Program-made: the position numbers and the translations under genes
Notes under the pieces: model-generated
What the model was told of the DNA's origin: nothing
The model's database searches: none
Seen by the model: the letters and a program-made list of their open reading frames with translations, nothing else
NCBI GenBank assembly: GCA_949775045.1
Contig: OX459104.1
Coordinates: forward strand, 15,178,476-15,242,475
Length of the DNA stretch: 64,000 nucleotides
Direction of reading: 5' to 3'
Source of the DNA: Metridium senile
Taxonomy: Eukaryota; Cnidaria; Anthozoa; Actiniaria; Metridiidae
Part shown: piece by piece, positions 55,251-64,000 of the stretch
Layout: every line of letters begins with the position of its first letter
How positions within the stretch are numbered: the stretch's first letter is position 1

Positions 55251-55860
55251 AATGTAGATAAACAAGTTGCGAAAGTTTGACTCTTGTGGACTTTAAACTG
55301 ATCAATTATTAAACTGTGACGAATATGTTAATTAGCTATGGAACTGTCGAGCATTTTTCATACTGATAAGAAAAAATACACCATGAGTTCATAATTAATT
55401 TTATTTCAAATATATATAATTATTCGCTCATGGGATGTTAGGATGCGGTTCAAATTCTTACTTTAATGTATGTTAAGAAGTTTTGAAGCAGTAGAAGATA
55501 CAGAGAATAATAATAACATGAAAAAAGTGTTTACAGTTGGTGTATCGTTGCCATAATCAGTTAATGAATTATTTAAAAAACTGTCAATTACGTGCAAACA
55601 CATAATGAAAGGAATCTTACAGTATAAAGGAACGTTTTTGATGTAACTAGGTACTTTTTCATTTCAGGGTTAAAAAGAGGGAAAGGAATGGATAATTGAA
55701 AAGAAAAAAACTGTTAGTTTTAAAACTTTTAAGTTAAAATAAAACATGGACTCATTGGAGATGGAAGAAAGTCTGGGGTAGAGGTAGTAGGAGGGGAATA
55801 AGGGGAGGCAAAGGGAGGAGAGAGGGCTTTGAGGTTTTTTTTGTGTGTGTATCACATGAA
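55251..55860 (-). promoter_or_regulatory. Gene C 5' flank, conserved with gene B
   Basis: Parallel to 36709-37300 with few changes. It keeps TTTAAAGTCCACAAGAGTCA near the ATG and ATATATAATTATTCGCTCAT further up. Both paralogues are therefore likely under similar control. Confidence 0.4.
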
Positions 55861-55869
55861 ATAACATGA

Positions 55870-56055
55870 TATCTACACGACACGACAAGACACGATACGA
55901 CACTACATGACATTACATGACATGACATTACACGACACGACAGGACAGGACACGACACGACATGACACGACATGACATGACAAGACATGACATGACACGA
56001 CACGACACGACATGATATGACACGACACGACACGACACGACACGACACGACGACA
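55870..56055. repeat. (ACACG)n / ACATG pentanucleotide array
   Basis: About 37 units of ACACG with ACATG and ATTAC variants. It marks the start of the duplicated block; the counterpart is at 61425-61615, with shorter tracts at 37285 and 38785. Confidence 0.9.
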
Positions 56056-57585
56056 CGACGTTTCAAAGCGCGCCAATCACTGGTGATTATTTAAAAATAG
56101 TATGAAGTTTTCCAACCAATTCAGCGTGTGCGATTTTCTAAAATCACCTGCGTGTTTACAGGTATTCCAAAAATGTTTGTAAAAATTGTGTTGCTTGTTA
56201 TATGTTGCTTACCAAGCTTGAAATATGTTATATTAATATGTAGATATATATTTGTCTGTCTCAGTTGATCCTTTTATACAGTGAAAAGACTTGAATTGTC
56301 TAATATAATTTCATTTAAAAACTTAAAGGCATTAACGGCAAGTTCACAGCCAACGCCTATTGCATGCCTCTGGCCCTGACGATGAGTCATCTAAAAAATA
56401 TACTAGTACTAGGCCGGATAGTTAAGCAAAAGAAATAACACAAATATTCAAAATTGCACGAGTGTAGCAAGGGATATGACATGCAAACAAAAAGTTGAAG
56501 CAAATATTTATATTCGTGAGAAAATAAGTAATAATAATTCTAGTTGTCATCACGTAATTTTGAAAACTAAGGCTTTTAATGTATTTTTGTATTTTATTTA
56601 TGGTATTTTACAAGTCAGGGGAGCAAATCTCAAACCTTTTAATACATTAAAAAGTGAAGGATTTTGTTATTCTGTATTTTTTTATTAGAAACTCTGTGTT
56701 TTGTAGGTGTAACAATGGGCCTTAAGTAATCTAACTAAGCACGTTTTAACACTTATTTCGAAAATCGTTGCCGCTGATTAAGAAACAATTATCAAGCAAA
56801 GACCGAAATGAATGCTGGTTTTGTGCTTGTAGTGCGGCATTGAAATTACACTTGATATCAACAAAATTGATTGTAATATATTCATAAAAACCTTTTGAAA
56901 ACACTTATATTTTGTTATCAGTTCTGATTTGGATACATTGCCAGCACAAACCAGCATTCATTTCGGTCATGGCTTGATGATATGCATGCGTATTGCTCAA
57001 TTAGGCCGAGAACACGTTTCTTAAAGTGTAGATAAAACACATCACACATTTAGTCGACTTCAGTTCTTTCGGTTTTATCTTGCTTTTGTTAATTGTGAAA
57101 CAGCAATTAACCCCTTTTCACTCAACAGTGTCAGCTAAGGCTGGTTTTAAAAGCGAAAGTTTTAACGAACTTCATGCAAACTACTGCTGCAGTATCAAGC
57201 ACATAATATTTTCCGGATCGATTTCTTGCAAAGAAATATAAGAGACATATAATACTGATTTAAATATCAAAAACTGATATAATATAAGCTTCTTTCCACT
57301 TTTCAAACTCGAATTGCCCTCTTCTTTGTCTCCTCCCAAATTCAACGTTAATTACCCGACCAAAACGAAAGAAATAAACAAGAAGAAAAATAATGTCTCT
57401 TAAGAGAACAATGGCACTTTAAAGCTCAAACGTGCAAGAAATTATATTCATGTTTTCTTATATATATCTTTAAATAAATAAATAGACACGTACAGTGAAT
57501 AAAATATATATTAGATATCCTCAATTGCCTAGCTAGGATCCGAGCGTTTCAAAGGGCGCCAATCACTGGTGATTATTTCAAAATA
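56056..57585. other. Duplicated gene-free block, copy 1
   Basis: Matches 61617-63150 almost base for base. It contains an exon-like frame after TCACTCAACAG at 57129 (VSAKAGFKSESFNELHANYC), repeated at 62692 and, diverged, at 60612. No start, partner exon or known domain supports a gene. The 70-codon frame at 56476-56688 is shared with 62027-62239 only because the blocks are similar. Confidence 0.45.
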
Positions 57586-57587
57586 GT

Positions 57588-58513
57588 TACTATTCACCAC
57601 CCTACCCCATTGTTCTCTCTCTGCACTAAATCACTGATTGCTGAGTACCCGCGTCTGAAAGCAAAGATATCTAGTTATGTTGCAAGTTCGCACTCTGCAA
57701 TATCAAGCACATTGCAGTTCGCACTCTGCAATATCAAACATATTGCAGTGTGTTCTGTTAAGTGTGTATAACTGATAATTTCCATTCTAGTAAGCATCAT
57801 CAGACTTAGAAATAATTTACTAGATAGCAATTTTTGGTGAAAAAAGTCTTTGAGTACCAATGCCAGGATTCGAACCGAGACCTTCTGCATTGCTGTATCC
57901 GCGCTTTAAGCCATTATACTACCCAGGCAACCGATGGAAAATTTGCAACAAAAACACGTTTAATGTCATCAAGTTCATTAGCATTCCTCTAAATAGAATT
58001 GATGAAATTATAACTAATTAGAGTTTGGTAAGCCTATTGTTATTATATTCAAAGAGACAAGAAACCGCTAATTATCATGCAACAAAGAGAACAATAATGG
58101 GACAGGCTATAGAATGATAATTACATTTTCATTGGCTGATAATATTATAACTAATTAGTCTAGAGTTTGGTAAGCCTATTGTTCAAAGAGACATGCAGCA
58201 AACCGCCGATAATTATGCAACAAAGAGAACAATAATGGGGCAGGCTACTGAATGATAAATACACTTTCATTGGCTGATAACTAGTTAAAGTTTGGTAAGC
58301 CTATTGTTATTATATTCAAAAACACAAAAAAACCGCCGATTACTGTGCAAGAGAGAGAACAATGGGGCAGGGTAGTGAATAGTAACTATATACGATAGTC
58401 ACTTCGGCCGGCAGCAATATTAGATATATTGCAGTCAGCTTCGGGCTGCGCCCTCAGCTGACTGCAATATATCTAATATTGCTGCCGGCCTCAGTAACTA
58501 TCTAATACATAGT
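57588..58513. mobile_element. 0.9-kb insertion present only in copy 1 of the duplication
   Basis: Copy 2 reads straight through (AAAATAGTATGAAGTT at about 63147). Here that sequence is split and ATAGT is repeated on both sides. TACTATTCACCACCCTACCC at the left is mirrored by GGGCAGGGTAGTGAATAGTA at 58364. Inside are a tRNA-like piece, three repeats of GTTTGGTAAGCCTATTGTT, and a terminal hairpin (GGCCGGCAGCAATATT / AATATTGCTGCCGGCC) at 58404-58492. Confidence 0.7.
57862..57932 (-). mobile_element. tRNA-like SINE head or tRNA pseudogene
   Basis: The minus strand reads GCCTGGGTAGTATAATGGCT, then GGTTCGAATCCTGGCA with a consensus B box. The terminal pairing is weak and the anticodon arm unclear, so it is more likely a SINE head than a working tRNA. 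Confidence 0.5.
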
Positions 58514-59035
58514 ATGAAGTTCTTCAACCAATCAGCGTGTGCGATTTTCTAAAAGCAGCTGCGTGTTTACATGTATTTCAAAAATGTTGGTAAAAATTGT
58601 GTTGCTTATTAAGCTTAAAATAGGTTATATTAATATGTAGATATATATTTATCTGTTTCAGTTGATCTTTTTATACAGTGAAAAGACTTGTCTCCTCCCA
58701 AATTCAATGTTAATTATCCGACCAAAACGAAAGAAATGAACAAGAAGAAGAAGACTGTCTCTTAAGAGAAAAATGGCACTTTAAAGCTCAAACGTGGAAG
58801 AAATTATTTTCATGTTTACATGACACATACAGTGAATAATGTATATAAATAGATAAAAAAAGAAGAAAAAATAGTAGCCCACACATGATGGGTCGTAAAA
58901 ACTAGAAATATAAAAAATATCTACTCGATTCTGTTAAAATTATTTACAATCCAATTTCTTATATATATCTAACACTTTTTAAGATCATTTTACTTACATT
59001 CAAAGCTATCTAGTATGGGCTTGTGCCTGATTATA
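58514..59035. other. Gene-free, partial third copy of the 57.3-57.6 kb sequence
   Basis: GTCTCCTCCCAAATTCAA and GACCAAAACGAAAGAAAT with CTCTTAAGAGA recur here as at 57330, 60800 and 62890. No gene. Confidence 0.45.
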
Positions 59036-59094
59036 TTATAGATGATGGGTAATATAATAATGACATTTTTAACATCGTCGGAGCCCTTTAGCCC

Positions 59095-59345
59095 TTTAGT
59101 ACTCCGACGAAGGGCTAAAGCTCGAAACGTCAGTAAAGTTAAGTCAACATTTTTATAGTTTTACAAATTTCATTATATTATCTATCGTTTATATCAAACA
59201 CCAACGCAGCCTATACTAGTTTACTTGCTAGTTTCCAATTACCAGATTATATTATACATATATATATATTTCACTCAGACAAAGACCTAAAGCTCGAAAC
59301 GTCAGTAAAGTAAGAAGGTAAACATTTTTAGACATTATAATTTAA
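59095..59345 (+). repeat. Satellite-family unit with hammerhead-like motifs
   Basis: CCGACGAAGGGCTAAAGCTC followed by GAAACGTCAG at 59101-59131, and a second CAGACAAAGACCTAAAGCTC-GAAACGTCAG at 59277-59307, have the hammerhead core order with variant first box. Between them is the reverse complement of the 97-bp satellite (ACTAGTTTACTTGCTAGTTT). The same arrangement occurs at 63225-63410. Confidence 0.5.
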
Positions 59346-59454
59346 TATCTGGGGAGGGGTAGGGGAGGGGGTGGATGGGGGAAAAAATTGGAGTTCAGCA
59401 TTAAAGGAAAAAAATCGTGCACAACAACAGTGACAACAAAAAACAAGCAAGCCA

Positions 59455-59662
59455 TATTTTTTTAAGAATGATATTACACTGAGGTATATGGCCAGAACAC
59501 AAACAAATTGATCTCAAAGCAAGAGTGCAACTTGATACCCCAATTACAAAACAACAATGTTTAGCAATGTTGTTGATACTTCCTGAAAGTCAAACTATAA
59601 ATGGGGAATTGGAACAAATCTTGTCCATCCCTGTATGAGGGGGACGGCAGTGTCATTAGATA
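59455..59662 (+). pseudogene. Broken copy of the 63.56-kb coding-like fragment
   Basis: Aligns to 63560-63764 but has lost bases near ACTGAGGTATATGG, shifting the frame, and has a TGA where the other copy has CGA. It therefore cannot make the same peptide. Confidence 0.6.
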
Positions 59663-59903
59663 TAAATAGAGAGTATTTGTTAAAATTTATTTGATACTAT
59701 TTCATGGTTTAACTGCATTTGCTGTAACGATGCCCAAAATAAATAAACAACCGACCGGAACTATTAAGTAAATGTATCTTAAGAGAACAATGGCACTTTA
59801 AAGCTCAAACGTGCAAGAAATTGTATACATGTTTTCTTACATGTATCTAATTGTATAGTCTTTCACATTCATTCTAGCAAGGCACTAGTTAGAAACAGAT
59901 CAG

Positions 59904-60547
59904 TTAAGGACGTTCGCGGGAAAAAGCAAAGTAAATGTCAATTTCCTGAGATTTTGCCAGTTGATCAAACTAAATAAGACTCATCAAATAAGCTAAAAAA
60001 AATTGGGGGTCACCGTCGTTGTTTTCGAGCAAAATGGTTCCAAAGTCGGCAATTTCGGCATTTTTCGCAAGCTGCGTGAAGGAATGTCTTGGTGGCAAAA
60101 ACAAGAAAGAAAATTAGTAAAAAATGCCAGTCATAATAAAAGAAGGCCATAAAGTGTTTTTGAAACTCATAATAGTTGGAAATAAAGCGATGTTTTGACA
60201 CAAAACGTGAAAATAATTACCTTTTTTGGAAAAAAAATACCGTACGTCTCGAGCAAAATGGCCGCTTTTTGTCGTTTTCGAGGGCTTAAAAAAACTGGAA
60301 AAAGCCGATTTTCTGTGGGATAAAAAAATGTTTTTTTTTTCAAAAACTAATTGAAGACTGATCTTTAGTAGTTATTTTGATTTATAAGAATAAAAATGGG
60401 GGTCACCGCTCGTTTTTTGGAGTTATTGTGCTTCAAACATCGAAAATCGGCTCGTTTGGTTGTTTTACAAAATCACCCAGGCGTTCCTCACCGCGCGCTG
60501 TCGTGCGTAGTAGGATGCGCGTGAACATTCCGCGCGAACGTCCTAAA
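59904..60547. mobile_element. TTAA MITE of the GGACGTTCGCGGG family, reverse orientation
   Basis: Element 59908-60543: ends GGACGTTCGCGGG and GCGCGAACGTCC. TTAA at the left; TAAA (degraded) at the right. The internal motif appears twice in inverse orientation (GGGGGTCACCGTCGTTGTTT at about 60005 and GGGGGTCACCGCTCGTTTTT at about 60400). Confidence 0.8.
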
Positions 60548-61005
60548 CGTTCTTTCGGTTATACCTTGTTTTTGTTAATTGTGAAACAGTAATTATCACT
60601 CATTCACTCAACAGTGTCGGCTAAGGCTGGTTTTAAAAGCGAAAGTTTTCAAGAACTTCATGCAAACTTCTGCTTCAGTATCAAGAGCATAGCATTTTTT
60701 GATCGTATAAGAGATATATATATAAAACTGATTTTTAAGATTTTAAAAACTGATATGATATAAGCTTCTATTCACTTTTCAAACTCGCCTTGTCCTTTTC
60801 TTTGTCTCCTCCCAAATTCGATGTTAATTTCCTGATTAAAATGAAAGAAAAGAACAAGAACAAGAACGAGAAGTAAAAAAATACAGAAACAAAGCAGTTT
60901 TCCCACGATTTAATAGACATTGCTGATAAGGTCTACTTAGTATTTAATTTTTTTTAACGTTAACGATGCCTAAAAAAAAACCGACCGGAACCAGGTAAAT
61001 GTCTC
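60548..61005. other. Gene-free, diverged copy of the 57.1-57.4 kb block
   Basis: Contains the third, most diverged VSAKAGFKSESFQELHANFC frame after CACTCAACAG. No start codon context or domain. Confidence 0.4.
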
Positions 61006-61178
61006 TTAAGGACGTTCGCGCTGTGAGGAACGTCTGGGTGATTTTGCTACGATAAGACAAACAAGCAAACGAACCGATTTTCGATGTTTGAAGCACAATA
61101 ACTAAAAAAAAAACACCAATTTTTTATCTTATAAATCGAAATAACTACGAAAGCTAAGTCTTCGTTTAGTTTTTGATG
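61006..61178. mobile_element. Truncated TTAA MITE at a duplication breakpoint
   Basis: TTAA then GGACGTTCGCGCTGTGAGGA, one end of the 59.9-kb family. After about 170 bp it stops abruptly where the sequence becomes the duplicated GAACGTTTTTGATGTAACTA block, matching 55631. Confidence 0.75.
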
Positions 61179-63220
61179 AACGTTTTTGATGTAACTAGGT
61201 ACTTTTTCATTTCAGGGTTAAAAAGAGGGAAAGGAATGGATAATTGAAAAGAAAAAAACTGTTAGTTTTAAAACTTTTAAGTTAAAATAAAACATTCATT
61301 GGAGATGGAAGAAAGTCTGGGGTAGAGGGAGTAGGAGGGGAATAAGGGGAGGCAAAGGGAGGAGAGAGGGCTTTGGGGGTTTGTTTTTCTGTGTATATCA
61401 CATGAAATAACATGATATCTACACGACACGACAAGACACGATACGACACTACATGACATTACATGACATGACATTACACGACACGACATGACATGACATA
61501 ACACGACACGATACGACACTACATGACATGACAAGACATGACATGACACGACACGACACGACACGATATGACACGACACGACACGACACGACACGACGAC
61601 ACGACGACACGACGTTTCAAAGCGCGCCAATCACTGGTGATTATTTAAAAATAGTATGAAGTTTTCCAACCAATTCAGCGTGTGCGATTTTCTAAAATCA
61701 CCTGCGTGTTTACAGGTATTCCAAAAATGTTTGTGAAAATGGTCTTGCTTGTTGTATGTTGCTTACCAAGCTTGAAATATGTTATATTAATATGTAGATA
61801 TATATTTTTGTGTCCCAGTTGATCCTTTTATACAGTGAAAAGACTTGAATTGTCTAATATAATTTCATTTAAAAACTTAAAGGCATTAACGGCAAGTTCA
61901 CAGCCAACGCCTATTGCATGCCTCTGGCCCTGACGATGAGTCATCTAAAAAATATACTAGTACTAGGCCGGATAGTTAAGCGAAAGAAACACAAATATTC
62001 AAAATTGCACGAGTGTAGCAAGGGATATGACATGCAAACAAAAAGTTGAAGCAAATATTTATATTCGTGAGAAAATAAGTAATAATAATTCTAGTTGTCA
62101 TCACGTAATTTTGAAAACTAAGGCTTTTAATGTATTTTTGTATTTTATTTATGGTATTTTACAAGTCAGGGGAGCAAATCTCAAACCTTTTAATAAATTA
62201 AAAAGTGAAGGATTTTGTTATTCTGTATTTTTTTATTAGAAACTCTGTGTTTTGTAGGTGTAACAATGGGCCTTATAAAGTAATCTAACTAAGCACGTTT
62301 TAACACTTATTTCGAAAATCGTTGCCGCTGATTAAGAAACAAGCATCAAGCAAAGACCGAAATGAATGCTGGTTTTGTGCTTGTAGTGCGGCATTGAAAT
62401 TACACTAGATATCAACAAAATTGATTGTAATATATTCATAAAAACCTTTTGAAAACACTTATATTTTGTTATCAGTTCTGATTTGGATACATTGCCAGCA
62501 CAAACCAGCATTCATTTCGGTCATGGCTTGATGATATGCATGCGTATTGCTCAATTAGGCCGAGAACACGTTTCTTAAAGTATAGATGAAACACATCTCA
62601 CATTTAGTCACTTAGTCGACTTCAGTTCTTTCGGTTTTATCTTGCTTTTGTTAATTGTGAAACAGCAATTAACCCCTTTTCACTCAACAGTGTCAGCTAA
62701 GGCTGATTTTAAAAGCGAAAGTTTTAACGAACTTCATGCAAACTACTGCTGCAGTATCAAGCACATAATATGTTCCGGATCGATTTCTTGCAAAGAAATA
62801 TACGAGACATATAATACTGATTTAAATATCAAAAACTGATATAATATAAGCTTCTTTCCACTTTTCAAACTCGCCTTGCCCTCTTCTTTGTCTCCTCCCA
62901 AATTCAACGTTAATTATCCGACCAAAACGAAAGAAATAAACAAGAAGAAGAAGAATGTCTCTTAAGAGAACAATGGCACTTTTTAAAAAGCTCAAACGTG
63001 CAAGAAATTATATTCATGTTTTCTTATATATATCTTTAAATAAATATATAGACACGTACAGTGAATAAAATATATATTAGATATCCTCAATTGCCTAGCT
63101 AGGATCCGAGCGTTTCAAAGGGCGCCAATCACTGGTGATTATTTCAAAATAGTATGAAGTTCTCCAACCAATCAGCGTGCGCGATTTTCTAAAAGCACCT
63201 GCGTGTTTAACGTGGGCTAA
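61179..63220. other. Duplicated gene-free block, copy 2
   Basis: Corresponds to 55631-57585. Includes the (ACACG)n array 61425-61615 and a VSAKADFKSESFNELHANYC frame at 62692. It lacks the 0.9-kb insertion of copy 1. The match to the gene C upstream region means gene C 5' flank DNA was copied without the gene. Confidence 0.6.
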
Positions 63221-63420
63221 CGCTCCAAACGTCAGTAAAGTTAAGTCAACATTTTTATAGTTTTACAAATTTCATTATATTATCTATCGTTTATATCAAA
63301 CACCGACGCAGCCTATACTAGTTTACTTGCTAGTTTCCAATTACCAGATTATATTATACATATATATATTTCACTCAGACAAAGACCTAAAGCTCGAAAC
63401 GTCAGTAAAGTAAGACGGTA
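63221..63420 (+). repeat. Satellite-family unit with hammerhead-like motif, copy 2
   Basis: CAGACAAAGACCTAAAGCTC plus GAAACGTCAG lies at about 63377-63407. A reverse 97-bp-family unit (ACTAGTTTACTTGCTAGTTT) precedes it. The upstream motif is degraded here (GCTCCAAACGTCAG). Confidence 0.5.
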
Positions 63421-63559
63421 AACATTTTTAGACATTATAATTTAATATCTGGGGGAGGGGTAGGTGAGGGGGGTGGATGGGGAAAAAAAATTGGAGTACA
63501 GCATTAAAGAACAAAATCGTGCACAACAACAGTGACAACAAAAAACAAGCAATCCACAT

Positions 63560-63764
63560 TTTTTTTAAGAACGATATTACACTGAGGAGTATATGGCCAG
63601 AACACAAACAAATTGATCTCAAGGCAAGAGTGCAGCTTGATACCCCTATTGCAAAACAACAATGTTTAGCAATGTTGTTGATACTTGCTGAAAGTCAAAC
63701 TATAAATGGGGAATTGGAACAAATCTTGTCCATCCCTGTACGAGGGGGACGGCAATGTCATTAG
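63560..63764 (+). pseudogene. Coding-like gene fragment of unknown family
   Basis: After TTTTTTTTAAG an open frame reads NDITLRSIWPEHKQIDLKAR, then VQLDTPIAKQQCLAMLLILA, and ends GGRQCH before TAG. The amphipathic helix-like composition is unlike nearby translated noise. No upstream exon is visible, and the duplicate at 59455 is broken, so this is probably a gene or transposon fragment carried by the repeat. Confidence 0.35.
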
Positions 63765-63864
63765 ATATAAATAGAGAGTATTTGTTAAAATTTATTTGAT
63801 ATTATTTCATGGTTTAACTGCATTTGCTGTAACGATGCCCAAAATAAATAAACAACCGACCGGA

Positions 63865-64000
63865 ACTATTAATAATAATAATAATAATAACTTTATTCAG
63901 GTGTCTATGTATTTAGTTTATACAACTAATTGGGGACACAAAGGAAAAGGAAAGAAAAAGTAAAAGTAAAAAATATCTATATGTAATATTAATCTATAAC
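63865..64000 (-). mobile_element. Probable LINE 3' tail running off the window
   Basis: (AAT)n followed by AACTTTATTCAGGTGTCTAT and CCTTTTCC-type sequence resembles the tail of the minus-strand LINE at 4640-5170 (ATTTATT tract then TTTATTTAACGAG). Coding sequence would lie beyond the window. Confidence 0.35.

Noticed and set aside
56476..56688. 70-codon frame conserved at 62027-62239
   Set aside because: The whole surrounding block is duplicated with similar identity, so shared openness is not evidence of selection. It has no signal, domain or splice context.
57862..57932. Functional tRNA gene
   Set aside because: The B box is good but acceptor-stem pairing and the anticodon arm are unconvincing, and it lies inside an inserted element.
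1..64000. Integrated virus or bacterial operon
   Set aside because: I saw no capsid, polymerase or integrase genes, no polycistronic gene runs and no ribosome-binding-site spacing. Introns and animal domains dominate; the only polymerase traces are LINE tails.

Overview
This is animal nuclear DNA, AT-rich and very dense in repeats. It most likely comes from a cnidarian, probably a hexacoral (stony coral or anemone). The grounds are the secreted and membrane proteins it encodes (SEA-domain mucin, PAN-EGF-LamG and PAN-EGF-fibrinogen-like modules), genes split by long introns with GT-AG ends, and a tRNA-derived SINE, LINE tails and many foldback DNA elements. The host call is inference; no taxonomic marker gene is present.

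I reconstructed four multi-exon genes by joining open reading frames across GT-AG sites with matching phase. (A) Minus strand, 331-11477: a MUC1-like type I membrane mucin of 541 aa with signal peptide, Ser/Thr/Asn-rich stalk, SEA domain with an intact GSVV autocleavage motif, one membrane helix and a tyrosine-containing tail. (D) Plus strand, 17048-24540: a secreted 377-aa protein with signal peptide, PAN/Apple, EGF, the N-terminal half of a fibrinogen-like fold and an unassigned C-terminal region. (B) Minus strand, 32742-36708 (351 aa), and (C) minus strand, 46196-55250 (353 aa): paralogues with signal peptide, PAN, EGF and a LamG/concanavalin-like lectin domain. B, C and D use the same exon phases (signal 1, PAN 1-0, EGF 0-1), so they are one exon-shuffled family with different C-terminal domains on a shared PAN-EGF stem.

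Layout: 0-11.5 kb is gene A, with introns holding LINE relics, MITEs and a 97-bp satellite. 11.5-17 kb is a divergent intergenic region dominated by a 1.9-kb inverted repeat. 17-24.5 kb is gene D, followed at once by a 0.8-kb foldback. 25.4-37.3 kb and 40.6-55.9 kb are two copies of one large segmental duplication carrying genes B and C. Differences between the copies reveal individual transposon insertions, an inversion and a satellite that grew from about 0.4 to 2.6 kb. 55.6-63.9 kb holds another tandem duplication (55.6-59.8 versus 61.2-63.9 kb) with no convincing complete gene.

Most notable: (1) genes B and C are identical in the PAN and EGF exons but differ at about 37 of 208 residues in the LamG exon, and the change in divergence lies at the intron-3 satellite; (2) a family of TTAA-flanked MITEs with different inverted ends shares one internal directly repeated motif; (3) several long, near-perfect hairpins lie inside transcribed introns or directly after a stop codon.
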